NCBI RefSeq assembly: GCF_012489685.1
Contig: NC_080041.1
Location: forward strand, 26,587,780 to 26,651,779
Length of the DNA: 64,000 bases
Reading direction: 5' to 3'
Source of the DNA: Lotus japonicus
Taxonomy: Eukaryota > Streptophyta > Magnoliopsida > Fabales > Fabaceae
Part shown: piece by piece, positions 1 to 10,957 of the stretch
Layout of the letters: each line of letters starts with the position of its first letter
Numbering within the stretch: position 1 is the stretch's first letter
Made by a program: the position numbers and the translations under genes
Notes under the pieces: model-generated
Databases searched by the model: none
Told to the model about the DNA's origin: nothing
What the model saw: the letters and a program-made list of their open reading frames with translations, nothing else

Positions 1-187
1 AAATTGAAAAACCCCAAATTGAAAACCCTAACTTCTATTATTTTGATTTGCTTTCCCTTTTGCTGAGTTTGAAAGTAGTGTATGTTGTCAATTGTTGAAT
101 TTGCTGAAATCAATTTGTCAATTGTTGGCTGGAATGTTGAATTTGTCAAAAGGAGCACTACCAGTACCAGGTCCAGGAGCTTTAGGA

Positions 188-653
188 TGTTGAATGTTGA
201 ATTGTTGGCTGGGATATTGGGATGATTGTTGGCTGGAATGTTGAATTTGTTTTTTTTTTTGCAGGCTCAACAAACTTGTAGATTTTACACAAACCAAACC
301 AAAACGTTTGTCTGTTCGTCAAGAATTGATTATTAAAACAAAGTCTGAATCTTATGTCCTCTATACAACCTTATGTAAAAACCTTCCCACTTACAGATCC
401 TATATAACGCACTTCTATTCTTTTTGGCTTCAATAAAATCTGAGAGCAAGGCATAACAAGACATCCTAGATTTCAATCTCTTCCTCTGTGTTTGCCAACC
501 TCTATGTTTCAGATAGATGCCAGGCAGCAATTAAGGGGTTTTCTGCTCTCTTTGAAGCTGAGCCTCTAGGCAGCAATTAAGGACTTCCAACATGGAATGT
601 TGAATTTGTCAATTGTTGAATGTTGAATTGTTGGCTGGGATATTGGGATGATT
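188..653. repeat. 40-bp direct repeat pair flanking unique DNA
   Basis: A 40-base block containing ATTGTTGGCTGGGATATTGG occurs at 188-227 and again at 614-653, apparently without mismatch. Shorter related words (GTTGGCTGGAATGTTGAATT) recur from about 120 to 260. The 386 bases between the copies hold no convincing gene. The origin is unknown; it could be the relic of an element flanked by direct repeats or a local duplication. Confidence 0.6.
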
Positions 654-700
654 AGATGATATATTCATAATTTGATATTGTATTTTACATACACTAGTTT

Positions 701-812
701 GCTTAAAATGGGAGTAATTGCTTAAAATGGGAGTAATTGGTTTGAGAGTAATTGGTTTGATTTACATGAGAGTAATTGGTTTGATTTAAATGGTTTGATT
801 TAGTAATTGGTT
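701..812. repeat. Short tandem repeats
   Basis: A 19-base unit GCTTAAAATGGGAGTAATT is repeated exactly at 701-719 and 720-738. It runs on into four or five imperfect copies of AGTAATTGGTTTGA up to about 812. No coding content is visible. Confidence 0.7.
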
Positions 813-904
813 TGAGATTGGAATTTGAATGGAAATGTTTTCAAATTGCTCAAGTTTGTCATGAATGAATCTAATTTAAGTCTACTCTATCTTGTGAAGG
901 TCAT

Positions 905-1046
905 GTATAAATTTTTAATAAAGAGAGCAAGGTCATCAAGTGAGCAATGTGGATCAAGCTCATCACAACAACAAGTTCCTCCTATTGAAGTAAATCTAAA
1001 TGAGTTGCCATCGGATCCTGAGTTGCCATCTGACCCCGGGGTCCTG
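905..1046 (+). pseudogene. Fragment of hAT-type (TTF/MYM zinc-finger family) transposase N-terminus
   Basis: A short open frame carries a Ser/Gln-rich stretch followed by EVNLNELPSDPELPSDPG. Plant hAT transposases annotated as TTF-type or zinc finger MYM-type protein 1-like typically start with such a low-complexity stretch and then a (I/V)xLxxLPSDPGxR motif just before the zinc finger. Here the LPSDP motif is duplicated (LPSDPE then LPSDPG) and the zinc finger and catalytic core are missing. It is therefore a small relic and not a gene. The family assignment rests on this one motif. Confidence 0.4.
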
Positions 1047-1069
1047 GATCCGCCACTGTATGTGAGAAC

Positions 1070-1223
1070 ATGAGAATAAATCATGACCGTTAGATCTAAT
1101 CATGAACGGTCCAGATTAAAACATTAAGAAAGTAACATGACTTTTTTAAGTGATCATGTGAGCATTAAATTGTTTTAATCTGGACCGTTCATGACATGAT
1201 CTAACGGTCATGATTTATTCTCA
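1070..1223. mobile_element. Foldback MITE with about 53-bp terminal inverted repeats
   Basis: The left arm (1070-1122) contains AATAAATCATGACCGTTAGA and CATGAACGGTCCAGATTAAA. The right arm (1170-1223) is its reverse complement with only a few mismatches and a small indel. The loop is about 47 bp. There is no coding capacity. No clear target duplication was found, so the superfamily is open. Confidence 0.75.
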
Positions 1224-1338
1224 TTTATCATATATATATATGGCATATCAGGTGAGAGGGGTGTGTTATTGTGAGAGATGAGAACATTTAATATAAGCTT
1301 TAGATATTCATTAACAAATGTAACTTAAAAGAATCCAC

Positions 1339-1573
1339 GTCACCCCCACTAACTTTTTTTTGGTCTTGACCAAGGTATCTCCACAGCCGATAGCCGTGAG
1401 AATAATCCCTCACCCCACGGTCAGCGCACTAAGCGGTAGGGGGAGCGGTAGGGGGCTGGCCAAGGAGTTTTTTTCTATTCGCAAGAGTTGTGATTCGAAC
1501 CCCCAACCACTTGCTTAAAGGATGAAGTGTTGGACCATTACACTAACCCACTTGGTTGTCACCCCCACTAACT
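1339..1573 (-). mobile_element. tRNA-derived SINE with 16-bp target-site duplication
   Basis: The sequence GTCACCCCCACTAACT flanks the insert on both sides (1339-1354 and 1558-1573). On the minus strand the insert begins with a tRNA-like head: a TAGTGTAATGG A-box-like motif (1535-1545) and a GGTTCGAATCA B-box-like motif (about 1491-1501). It continues with a tRNA-unrelated body and ends in an A-rich tail, seen as poly-T at 1354-1360. These are the hallmarks of a pol III SINE mobilised by LINE machinery. A related body lies at 24271-24387. Confidence 0.85.
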
Positions 1574-1749
1574 GATTTCATAAATAAAGAAATATGTGAA
1601 TGTTTTAAAGAAATCTATTTCCTTTACTTTCCTCTTTAACAAATAATTTAATTCTCACACCCTCCCCTCTCTTTCCACGTCACCCCCACTAACTGATTTT
1701 CTTGTTTTAAAATTCATTTGAGATAAAAACCTAAGGAAGAAAAAAGAGT

Positions 1750-1985
1750 ATTAAAAATTGGGAGACTTATACTCAACCATAAAAGCTAGCTCAAGAGTTA
1801 AGGTTTGCACTACCCTTATAAAGACTATATATGCTCTATCTCTAGCCAATGTGAGACTTCTAACACACCCCCTCACGTCCAAGACTGAGCAACCTGGAAC
1901 GTGGGATCAACAACAACGGGTGCCCCAAATATGGGAGGTCTCCACAACAAACAACAAATGGATCTAGGATATGCTCTGATACCAT
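1750..1985 (-). mobile_element. TRIM-like LTR element fragment (family B), PBS, internal domain and 3' LTR
   Basis: Read on the minus strand, there is a primer-binding site like TGGTATCAGAGC (1973-1985) complementary to initiator tRNA-Met. A non-coding internal region of about 105 bp and a purine tract (GTGAGGGGG) follow. Then comes an LTR starting TGTTAGAAGTCTCACATTGG (1865 downward) that ends near 1750. The absence of coding capacity and the very short internal domain identify a terminal-repeat retrotransposon in miniature. Related copies occur at 19768-20004 and 52585-52828. A cognate 5' LTR is not visible next to the PBS. Confidence 0.7.
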
Positions 1986-2817
1986 ATTAGAAATTAGAAG
2001 GACTCAAAAGTCCAAACCCTATAAATGCCCATATACAAGATGTCCAAACAAACCCCATTACACCCACAAAACAAAACTCCAACAAACCACAACATAATGT
2101 CTTAAAAAGGCCAGAATACAAGCCATTAACACAAGCAACAGAAACACAAACACCTCCCTGCAAGCCATCCTCCCAGTAACCAAAACGCATAGGCGGCATA
2201 GCCTCTATATATCCATATATCAGCAAACCCCCTCATTAAATATATAAATTAAATCATTTTAGTTGAAGAAAATTATCTGGTAGCATATTTTTAATGAGAT
2301 TAACTTGTTAGGTGAACTGAGGTGTAGTGTAAATTTTGGATAAAAATGAGGTGAAAATTTATTTTGAGAAATCCTATAAGTTAACACATTATTCCTTCAT
2401 TTCTTTTAGCTTGAAATTATTTTGGCCGATTTCAAGTTCGGGTTTAACTCTTAGATCCCCAAAGGTCGAGGGTTCGACTTCCCCTAAGATCGGTAAAATT
2501 TCACTCCCGGCACTCCTTCTAGGAGTGAACCTCTGCTAGCATTCCAAACATGTCATGACGCCCTACCCGGTAATCTGAAGGTGCTTTCTCATCATTCTAC
2601 CGATAACAAATTTAAAAGAGTTTTAATTAATTGAAATATAAAAGTTTAGAAATTGAAAAGAAAAGGGGTTTAAAAGGTGAGGTTTTTCTTCCCCCTGCTT
2701 CCGCTACTTTTGTCTGCACCAAAATAACGAGCCCTCACCGTTGCAAACTCAATCGTTCTTCTCCCCCCGAATTCTTCTTCTCAATCGAAAGAAGTTAAAG
2801 CTCTGACCCCTTCAACA
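1986..2817. other. Intergenic; possible SINE-like head
   Basis: No gene is supported. Around 2438-2590 there is GGTCGAGGGTTCGACTTCCC, which resembles a pol III B box (GGTTCGANNCC), so a second SINE relic is possible but its ends are undefined. The last 200 bases are the 5' flank of the F-box pseudogene and resemble the 5' flanks of the two intact paralogs (for example the CCCCTTCAACAATGGCGATT start context). Confidence 0.35.
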
Positions 2818-3770
2818 ATGGCGATTCCTGATGATGTTGCCTTCACTATTCTGTCAAAACTGCCTCTGAAATCTCTCAAGCGATTCACGCTGGTTCACAA
2901 ATCATGGGCTGATTTACTCGAAATCCCTTATTTCATGAGCATGTTCCGCAGCAATTTCTTATCCAAACATCAATCTTATTACGATGATACATCTCTTCTT
3001 CTCTTACAGCAGCAGCCATCTGTCACGGTTCATTGTATTTGCTTTCTGGTGACAATTTTGAGAAAACAGTCAAATCAGATTGGCTTCCATATCAAGAACA
3101 TAGCAGATTCCTTAGGGTTTCGGGTTCAGGTATTCATGGCATTCTCTGTCTCCATGAAGCACCAGATTATAAGTACACATAATTATTCTTTGTCTGGGAG
3201 ATATATAGCCTAAGAAGCAACTCTTGGAGGAAACTTGATCCTGATATTCTTATTACTGGAGATGGTCCCTGCTCGGGTCATGAGATTTACATGAACGGAG
3301 TGTGTCATTGGTTTGGTTATAGTCAGTCAGATAGCTGTGCTTTGGAGGATACACATTTGGTGTCATTCAACTTTAGCAATGAGATATTCTATACAACGCC
3401 CTTACCATTAGATGATAGAAGGGTGCAGAATGACTTGGCGGTGTTAAATGAGTCTATTGCGGTGATATCTAATCATGATGAAACAGCAACTTTACACATA
3501 TCGATATTGGGTGAAATCGGTATGAAGGAATCATGGACTAAACTTTTCACTGTTGGACTTGGACCTTTGCATGGCTTTGAGTTTATTATTGGAGTAGGGA
3601 AGATGGGCGATATATTCTTCAGAAATGAAAATGGTGAACTAGTAGCCTTGTTTGATTTAAGTACCCAGATGCTCAAGGAGATTGCTGCTACAGAGCTGGT
3701 AACATATTTTGATCAGATGATAATCTATAAGGAAAGCATTCTTCCGATTGGAAGAGCAGGTCATTGATTG
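2818..3770 (+). pseudogene. F-box/FBA protein pseudogene (copy 1 of 3)
   Basis: The start MAIPDDVAFTILSKLPLKSL is identical to the two intact paralogs at 11576 and 24644. It represents an N-terminal F-box that would bind SKP1 in an SCF ubiquitin ligase. Compared with those copies, about 13 bases are missing near 3015, which shifts the frame. A further segment of roughly 280 bases is missing near 3180, which removes the start of the F-box-associated (FBA) domain. The C-terminal half is still readable from about 3195 to the TGA after GRAGH at 3767. Because both lesions are deletions relative to two open paralogs, loss of function is the simplest reading. Confidence 0.9.
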
Positions 3771-4426
3771 TTTTTCTAGTCTAAGCTTAAAGCTTTACTC
3801 ATTAGATTAATGATGATGGATATTAAGATTTATTACCATATTTAAGGGTTAGAAGTCACTTGTGTACAAGTTGGCTCTTCAATTGCCCATATCTTATACT
3901 TTCAAATGTATGAGAAAGAAACCATTTGGTAATATGATTCTTGATTTATCAATTTTATTATGATGGATTAGTCTCTTTCCATTTGCGTACTGTTTCTATT
4001 GAGTAGAATATCCCTGTTTGAACTTCATTACATTCTGCTTGAAATATTTATGCTACTACATTTTCTCTTTATGTTCCAAATCAATTTTCTGGGAATGTCA
4101 AGCTATCTGATTGCACTTCATGAGTTTTATGATTTTGCTGCAAAATTTAGCTGCCAATATAATATGGCTAAACCAGTTGAGGCAGGGGTTTGGGAAGTGT
4201 AGACTGCTGAATAGTTAAATAGGGGAATCAGTGATGTAATTTGATTCATCCTCTTAGTTGAATAATAGAACTAAGTTTGGTTGTAAGGGGAAACCCTTGG
4301 ATGAATCCCTCCCTAAATATATGTATATTATATATCAGTTTGCTTTTCTTTTTCTGCTTTCTGTATATGGGAGAAACTAAAAGAATGTTTCTGTTATTGT
4401 GTACTTGTGTTAGTAAAGCCATAGTT
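3771..4426. repeat. 3' flank shared with the other F-box units
   Basis: The first 150 bases (TGTTTTTCTAGTCTAAGC onward) match the 3' flanks at 12758 and 25859. The last 110 bases (about 4320-4426, including TCTGCTTTCTGT and AGCCATAGTT) match 26940-27035. The unit duplicated here therefore extended beyond the gene. No reading frame in this stretch looks coding. Confidence 0.7.
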
Positions 4427-5634
4427 TGTAAGATCAAGTTTTGATCATGTAGTACAACTCTATGTTTTGATGATTACAAGTTAACGTTTTAGTATGAACA
4501 ATTATGGTACTCTAACGTGTTTTCTGAGTGTGTTCATGACAGACTCTGACCTTGATATAATCTCACATAAATCAGAAGCACTTTGCTTAAAGAGTGACCC
4601 TAGCAACGCTTTCGCAATCTCTATGTTCAAACAGAACAGTAGAAAAGCTTCAGAAGATCTGAAGATAGTCAAGCTCTGATGTGGACTCAACTCACTTGAA
4701 GTTCTGAAGATCCAGACGTTCTGATAACCCAGACACTCTGAAGGTCAGAAGCTCTGATGGTTTAGAAGACTCTGAAGATCCAGAAGCTGAAAAGTGTAGT
4801 CTCTGAAGTCCAGAAGCAAACTGGCTCTGAAGACCAAGACTTCTCCTCTGAGTTCAGAATCAGAAGATACAACGGTCAGAGGATCCATGCTTCCCTCTGA
4901 CTCTGATCAACAAGTTTCACAAGTTCCAACACGAAGCATTCCTCTGATGAGAAGTCAACAAGGTTAAAGGTCACGTCACTATCCAAAGTACAAAAGCAAG
5001 TGTACTATCCTGACGACCTAACCTAACATTCTCAGCCACAGTAGAAGCTGGAAATCCCAGATCTGCCCTCCAACGGTAGCATTCCCATGCAATGTTCAAA
5101 CCCTAATCCTTGGAGTATATATAGAGGCTGAAGACTAAAAGATGCTGTTGAAGAAACTTATACGCGCAAGCAATATTCAAATCTTCTAAGCAATCTTTCT
5201 TCATCGGATTCATTGTGTTTACTATAAGCTTTTCAGAAGCAATCTCTTTGTAAACAATATCTTTTAAACAGTTGTTTAGTTTACCTTTAGGAGATCAAGG
5301 TTGATCGGATCCTAGAGAAGACTAAGAGAGTGAATCTTAGTGTGAGCTAAGCCAGTGTATTGTTAGTCACTTGTAGGTTTCAAGTGCAGTTGTAACAAAT
5401 CTCTGATTAGTGAATTTCCTTCATTCTAGAAGGAAGAAATCACCTTCACGGGTGGACTGGACTAGCTTGAGTGATTCATCAAGTGAACCAGGATAAAATC
5501 CTTGTGTGCTTTTCTCATCTCTTATCTTATGCACTTTACTTGTGTCTCGAAAGATTTGTTAAAATCTTAAGTGGGAAGTTTTATTCTGAAAACGCTATTC
5601 AAACCCCCCCTTTCTATCGTTTTTCATACCTTCA
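4427..5634 (+). mobile_element. 5' LTR of copia element 1 (Sirevirus-like)
   Basis: The LTR runs from TGTAAGATCAAG to TACCTTCA, about 1.2 kb, a length typical of the Sirevirus lineage. The left edge is supported independently: the duplicated flank at 26940-27035 continues unbroken through the point after CCATAGTT where this LTR begins, so that copy is an empty site. The right edge is fixed by the adjacent primer-binding site. A TATA-like GTATATATAG lies near 5116 and would drive the element transcript. Confidence 0.8.
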
Positions 5635-5636
5635 AT

Positions 5637-5648
5637 TGGTATCAGAGC
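5637..5648 (+). promoter_or_regulatory. Primer-binding site of copia element 1
   Basis: TGGTATCAGAGC lies three bases after the LTR end and is complementary to the 3' end of plant initiator tRNA-Met, the usual primer for minus-strand synthesis in copia elements. Confidence 0.85.
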
Positions 5649-5674
5649 GCAAGTTCTGATTACCACACCTAACA

Positions 5675-6865
5675 GTGTTCAGTGATCCGGGCCGGTGTGA
5701 AAAACAAATGGCTACCACCAGTGAAACACAAAAGGATGGTTACAATGCAAAGCCTCCTATGTTCGATGGTCAAAGGTTCGAATATTGGAAAGACAGAATA
5801 GAAAGTTTCTTTCTGGGCTTCAACGCAGATCTCTGGGATATCATTGTGGATGGCTACGAGCGTCCAGTGGATGCTGATGGCAAGAAGATCTCCAGATCAG
5901 AGATGACTGCTGAGCAAAAGAAGCTTTACTCACAACACCACAAAGCTAGAGCTATTCTTCTTAGTGCTATTTCCTATGAAGAGTACCAGAAGATTACAGA
6001 TCGTGAGTTTGCTAAGGGTATCTTTGAATCCTTAAAAATGTCCCATGAAGGAAACAAGAAAGTGAAAGAATCAAAGGCGTTGTCCTTGATTAAGAAGTAT
6101 GAATCCTTCATCATGGAACCTAACGAGTCCATTGAGGATATGTTTTCCAGATTTCAGTTGCTTGTAGCTGGAATAAGACCTCTCAACAAAAGCTACACTA
6201 CAAAAGATCATGTCATAAGGGTTATTAGAAGTCTTCCTGAAAGCTGGATGCCTTTAGTGACTTCAATAGAGCTTACAAGAGATGTTGAGCGTATGAGTTT
6301 AGAAGAACTCATCAGCATACTGAAATGTCATGAACTGAAGCGCTCAGAAATGCAGGATCTGGGGAAGAAGTCTATAGCCTTGAAATCCAAATCTGAGAAG
6401 TCTAAATCTGAGAAGTCGAAAGCTCTCCAAGCTGAAGCAGAAGAATCTGAAGAAGCATCAGAAGATTCTGATGAAGATGAGCTGACTCTGATCTCCAAAA
6501 GGCTCAACCGCATCTGGAAGCACAAGCAGAGCAAGTACAGAGGCTCTGGAAAGGCCAAAGGAAAGTTTGAATCCTCATATGGCCAGAAGAAGTCCTCAAT
6601 CAAGGAAGTCACTTGTTTTGAATGCAAAGAATCAGGGCACTACAAGAGTGATTGTCCAAAGCTGAAAAAGGACAAGAAGCCAAAGAAGCACTTCAAAACT
6701 AAGAAAAGTCCGATGGTGACTTTTGATGAATCAGAGTCAGAAGATGTTGACTCTGATGGTGAAGTTCAAGGACTCATGACTATTGTCAAAGACAAAGAAG
6801 CAGAGTCAAAAGATGCAACTAACTCTGAATCAGCATCAGAGGAAGATCCTAACTCAGATGATTAA
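5675..6865 (+). pseudogene. gag: gag of copia element 1
   Basis: The open frame has 396 codons; the likely start is the ATG at 5708 (MATTSETQKD), because the preceding codons read through PBS-proximal leader. It contains the plant copia gag domain (UBN2/DUF4219 type) with FEYWKDRIESFF and a long helical region. A Ser/Glu/Lys-rich stretch follows. A CCHC zinc knuckle CFECKESGHYKSDCPK (about 6614-6661) would bind the genomic RNA. The frame ends in an acidic tail at TAA 6863. The gag itself is unbroken, but the element as a whole is dead. Confidence 0.85.
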
Positions 6866-7545
6866 AATGAGGTATTCGCTTCTTTCTCAACCTCTGAACT
6901 AAAACATGCTTTGTCTGATATTATGGATAAGTATAACTCTTTATTGACTAAGCATAAAAAGTTGAAAAAGGATTTCTCTGCTACTTCTCAGACTTCTGCT
7001 GAACATGAGAAAATTATTTCTGAAATGAAAAATAACAATCATGCTTTAGAAAATTCTAACTCTGTGCTTAAGAACTAGATTGCTAAGTTAGAAGAAGTGG
7101 TTGCTTGTGATGCCTCTGATAGTAATAATGAATCTAAATATGAAAAATCCTTTCAAAGATTCCTAGCCAAAAGCGTAGACAGAAGCTTGATGGCTTCAAT
7201 GATCTATGGCAGAAGCAGAAATGAAATGTATGGCATTGGCTATTCTAGACCCAGTAGAAGTGAGCCTCCTATGCCTAAGGCTAAATCCTTATATGAACAT
7301 TTTGTACCCTCTGGTACTATATTACCTGAACCTTTACCTGTTAAAGTTGCTGACCCCCCTCTCAAGAAGGGAACTTTCTCCATGTCTAAATATCATGCTA
7401 AAATTCCTTTACACTATCATGTTAAGAAACCCAAGGTGATCAGAACCTCTGAGGTAACTAACAAGAAAGGACACAGAAAGTGGGTACCTAAGGATAAGAT
7501 TATCTATGTTGCAGATATCCTTGATCGCTCCACTGAAACACCAAT
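6866..7545 (+). pseudogene. Gag-pol linker of copia element 1, broken
   Basis: Sequence after the gag stop stays readable in the gag frame as a coiled-coil-like segment (KYNSLLTKHKKLKKDF). It is interrupted by TAG at 7078 and reads again from 7079 to about 7545. Pol then continues in another frame, shifted by one base around 7515-7545. The last gag-frame codons (GQWMLASHDGRK) overlap the protease codons of the pol frame, so they are an out-of-frame shadow. Confidence 0.7.
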
Positions 7546-10203
7546 CATGGTATCTGGACAGTGGATGCTCGCGTCACATGACGGGAGAAAGGCGTATGTT
7601 CCAAGAGCTAAAACTTAAGCCTGGAGGCGAAGTTGGCTTTGGTGGCAACGAGAAGGGTAAAATTGTTGGTACTGGTACTATTTGTGTTGATAATAGTCCA
7701 TGCATTGATAATGTTTTATTGGTAGATGACTTAACTCACAACTTATTGTCTATAAGTCAATTAGCTGACAAGGGTTATGATGTTATTTTCAATCAAAAGT
7801 CTTGCAGGGCTGTAAGTCAGATCGATGGCTCTGTTCTGTTTAACAGCAAGAGGAAGAACAACATTTATAAGATCAGATTATCTGAGTTGGAATCTCAGAA
7901 TGTGAAGTGCCTTCTTTCTGTTAATGAGGAGCAATGGGTATGGCATAGACGGTTAGGGCATGCCAGTATGAGAAAGATTTCTCAGCTGAGTAAGCTCAAC
8001 CTTGTCAGGGGCTTACCCGCTCTGAAGTTCTCTTCAGATGCTCTTTGTGAAGCATGTCAGAAAGGCAAATTCACAAAAGTCCCGTTTAAGGCAAAGAATG
8101 TTGTCTCAACCTCAAGGCCGTTGGAACTTCTGCATATCGACCTGTTTGGACCAGTGAAAACTGAGTCTATAGGTGGCAAAAGATATGGGATGGTCATTGT
8201 TGATGACTATAGCCGCTGGACATGGGTAAAATTTCTATCTCGCAAGGATGAGTCTCATTCTGTGTTCTCTACCTTCATTGCCCAAGTGCAAAACGAGAAG
8301 GCTTGTAGGATTGTGCGTGTCAGAAGTGATCATGGTGGAGAGTTTGAGAATGACAAGCTTGAGAGTCTGTTTGATTCCTATGGAATTGCACATGATTTCT
8401 CTTGTCCCAGAACTCCTCAACAAAATGGGGTTGTTGAGAGGAAGAACAGAACTCTTCAGGAGATGGCTAGAACCATGCTCCAAGAAACTGGCATGGCAAA
8501 GCACTTTTGGGCAGATGCAGTAAACACAGCATGTTACATTCAGAACAGAATCTCTGTGAGACCAATTCTGAATAAGACTCCTTATGAATTGTGGAAGAAT
8601 ATAAAACCCAACATTTCTTATTTTCATCCTTTTGGTTGTGTTTGCTATGTTCTAAACACTAAGGATAGATTGCATAAGTTTGATGCTAAATCTTCTAAAT
8701 GTCTATTACTTGGTTACTCTGATCGATCTAAAGGTTTCAGATTTTATAATACTGATGCTAAAACTATTGAAGAATCTATTCATGTTAGATTTGATGATAA
8801 GCTTGACTCTGATCAGTCAAAGCTAGTTAAAAAGTTTGCAGATTTGAGTATAAATGTTTCTGATAAAGGCAAAGCTCCAGAGGAAGCTGAGCCAGAGGAA
8901 GATGAACCAGAAGAAGCTGACCCCTCTTATTCACAACCTCAGAAGAAGAGCAGAATCACTGCGTCTCATCCTAAGGAATTGATTCTGGGTAACAAAGATG
9001 AACTAATCAGAACCAGATCAGCCTTCAGACCCTCTGAAGAGACTTTGCTCAGTCTAAAAGGATTGGTGTCCTTAATTGAACCCAAGTCAATGGATGAAGC
9101 TCTTCAAGACAAGGACTGGATTCTGGCTATGGAAGAAGAACTGAATCAATTTTCCAAGAATGGTGTTTAGAGCCTAGTGAAGAAACCTCAAAGCGTTCAC
9201 GTGATTGGAACCAAATGGGTTTTCAGAAACAAGCTGAATGAGAAAGGAGATGTAGTCAGAAACCAGGCAATGCTAGTTGCTCAAGGCTACAGTGAGCAAG
9301 AAGGAATAGACTATACTGAAACGTTTGCTCCAGTAGCAAGACTGGAAGCTATCAGACTACTGATCTCATTCTCAGTGAATCACAACATTGTTCTTCATCA
9401 GATGGATGTTAAGAGTGTCTTCCTAAATGGTTACATCTCAGAGGAAGTCTATGTTCATCAACCTCCGGGTTTTGAAGATGAGAAGAACCCTGACCATGTT
9501 TTCAAATTGAAGAAATCTCTCTATGGTCTGAAGCAAGCTCCTAGAGCATGGTATGAGAGACTCAGCTCATTCCTTCTGGAAAAATAAGTTTGTAAGGGGT
9601 AAAGTAGATACAACTCTCTTTTGCAAAACTTACAAAGATGATATCTTAATTGTGCAAATTTATGTTGATGATATTATATTTGGATCTGCTAATCCATCTC
9701 TATGCAAAGAGTTTTCTGAGATGATGCAGGCTAAATTTGAAATGAGTATGATGGGAGAACTAAAGTACTTTCTGGGTATACAAGTTGATCAAACACCAGA
9801 AAGAACGTACATCCATCAGAGCAAGTACACTAAAGAACTTCTGAAAAAGTTCAACATGACTGAATCTACAATTGCTAAGACTCCAATGCATCCTACATGC
9901 ATCCTGGAGAAAGAAGATGCAAGTGGTAAAGTTTGTCAGAAGCTCTATCGTGGTATGATAGGATCACTTCTATACTTAACTGCATCTAGGCCAGATATTC
10001 TGTTTAGTGTTCATCTATGCGCTCGTTTCCAATCAGATCCGAGGGAAACCCACTTAACTGCTGTTAAGAGGATCCTGAGATATCTGAAAGGTACCACTAA
10101 CCTTGGCTTGATGTATAAGAAAACATCAGAGTATAAGCTTTCAGGTTACTGTGATGCTGATTATGCTGGATATAGAACTGAGAGAAAAAGCACTTCTGGA
10201 AAT
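7506..10203 (+). pseudogene. pol: pol of copia element 1 (PR-INT-RT-partial RNase H), inactive
   Basis: Domains in copia order are clear. Protease has WYLDSGCSRHMTG. Integrase has the zinc site WHRRLGHASM...CEACQKGK and the catalytic DDE triad in HIDLFGPV, VRSDHGGEF and TPQQNGVVERKNRT. Reverse transcriptase has YVDDIIFGS at 9661. RNase H begins at YCDADYAG but stops after KSTSGN near 10203, where unrelated sequence starts. Other lesions are TAG at 9168, where a Trp codon is expected, and a one-base shift near 9585. No 3' LTR was found, so the element is truncated at its 3' end. Confidence 0.9.
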
Positions 10204-10858
10204 TGTAACAATGAAAACAACTAGAGGTAACAATGCTCAGAAAGGATTTGAAATTTCCCAGAAAAAAACTAGAAGTAACAATGCTCAGAATGTAACAATG
10301 AACACCTAGATCTGTCTCAAGCGATTTCCCCAAACTTGATAATGAACACCCACTGGCTCAAGCGATTTTCCCTGTCTCAAATCCCTTTCGATTTTTCTGG
10401 GTTGTTGTTCTATTGTTCTGGGTTCTGTTCGAATTGGGTCACTAGTGGTTCCCAGATCTGGGATCTCGAAGGAGATCGATCCCAGAGAGAAAGAGATAGA
10501 TCGAATGAGAAGGAAATGAATCCCAATCAGATGGGCGTTAATCGCCCCCACCACCGTTCATAGCCCAACGTTCGTCGCGCCGTAGAAGCTCCTCTGCCGA
10601 ACCAGCAAAACCGCTTTCATCTGCGAACCACACACCACCAATGAGGAAAGGAGAATGGACAGATGGAGAAGGGAGAGTGGTGATCATGTGACAGAGCATC
10701 TCAATCTGCAACAAGGAAGGAAAAGCGACCGTGGCGGCGGAGTGGAAAGGCAACGCGGCGGCGGCATCGGAGGCATGAGGGAAGACTGAAGACCTAGGCA
10801 GAGAGAATGAGAGGGTATTCTTGTATTATTCATGTATTTATTTTTTTTGATTTTTTTT
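10204..10858. other. Unassigned sequence beyond the copia truncation
   Basis: The first 170 bases are built from short direct repeats: AACAATGCTCAGAA twice, AATGAACACC twice and CTCAAGCGATTT twice. The rest is comparatively GC-rich with several short overlapping frames, none of which I recognise. No gene is supported. Confidence 0.4.
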
Positions 10859-10935
10859 AACAGGTAAACATAACCTGTTATAGCAGGTATTTTTTGGTCT
10901 TGCATGGTGCAAGACCTAGGGTGCACTTGCACCCT
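10859..10935. repeat. Cluster of short perfect hairpins
   Basis: Within 77 bases there are three separate perfect inverted repeats: AACAGGT/ACCTGTT (10859-10879), a 9-bp stem GGTCTTGCA/TGCAAGACC with a 3-base loop (10896-10916) and AGGGTGCA/TGCACCCT with a 2-base loop (10918-10935). The function is unknown; such stacks can be ends of small foldback elements. Confidence 0.5.
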
Positions 10936-10957
10936 AACAGCCACCCAAACTACGTGA

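Noticed and set aside
1490..1557. tRNA gene
   Set aside because: A and B box-like motifs are present but the cloverleaf is incomplete, and the sequence is the head of a SINE with an A-rich tail and target duplications.
1987..2226. 79-codon frame on the minus strand
   Set aside because: Cys/Gly/Phe-rich without domains; it lies next to a TRIM primer site and resembles LINE 3' tails more than a protein.
7500..7618. Gag-frame extension (GQWMLASHDGRKAYVPRAKT) as a separate protein
   Set aside because: The same bases encode the protease active site in the pol frame; the extension is a shadow, although such readings are often annotated.
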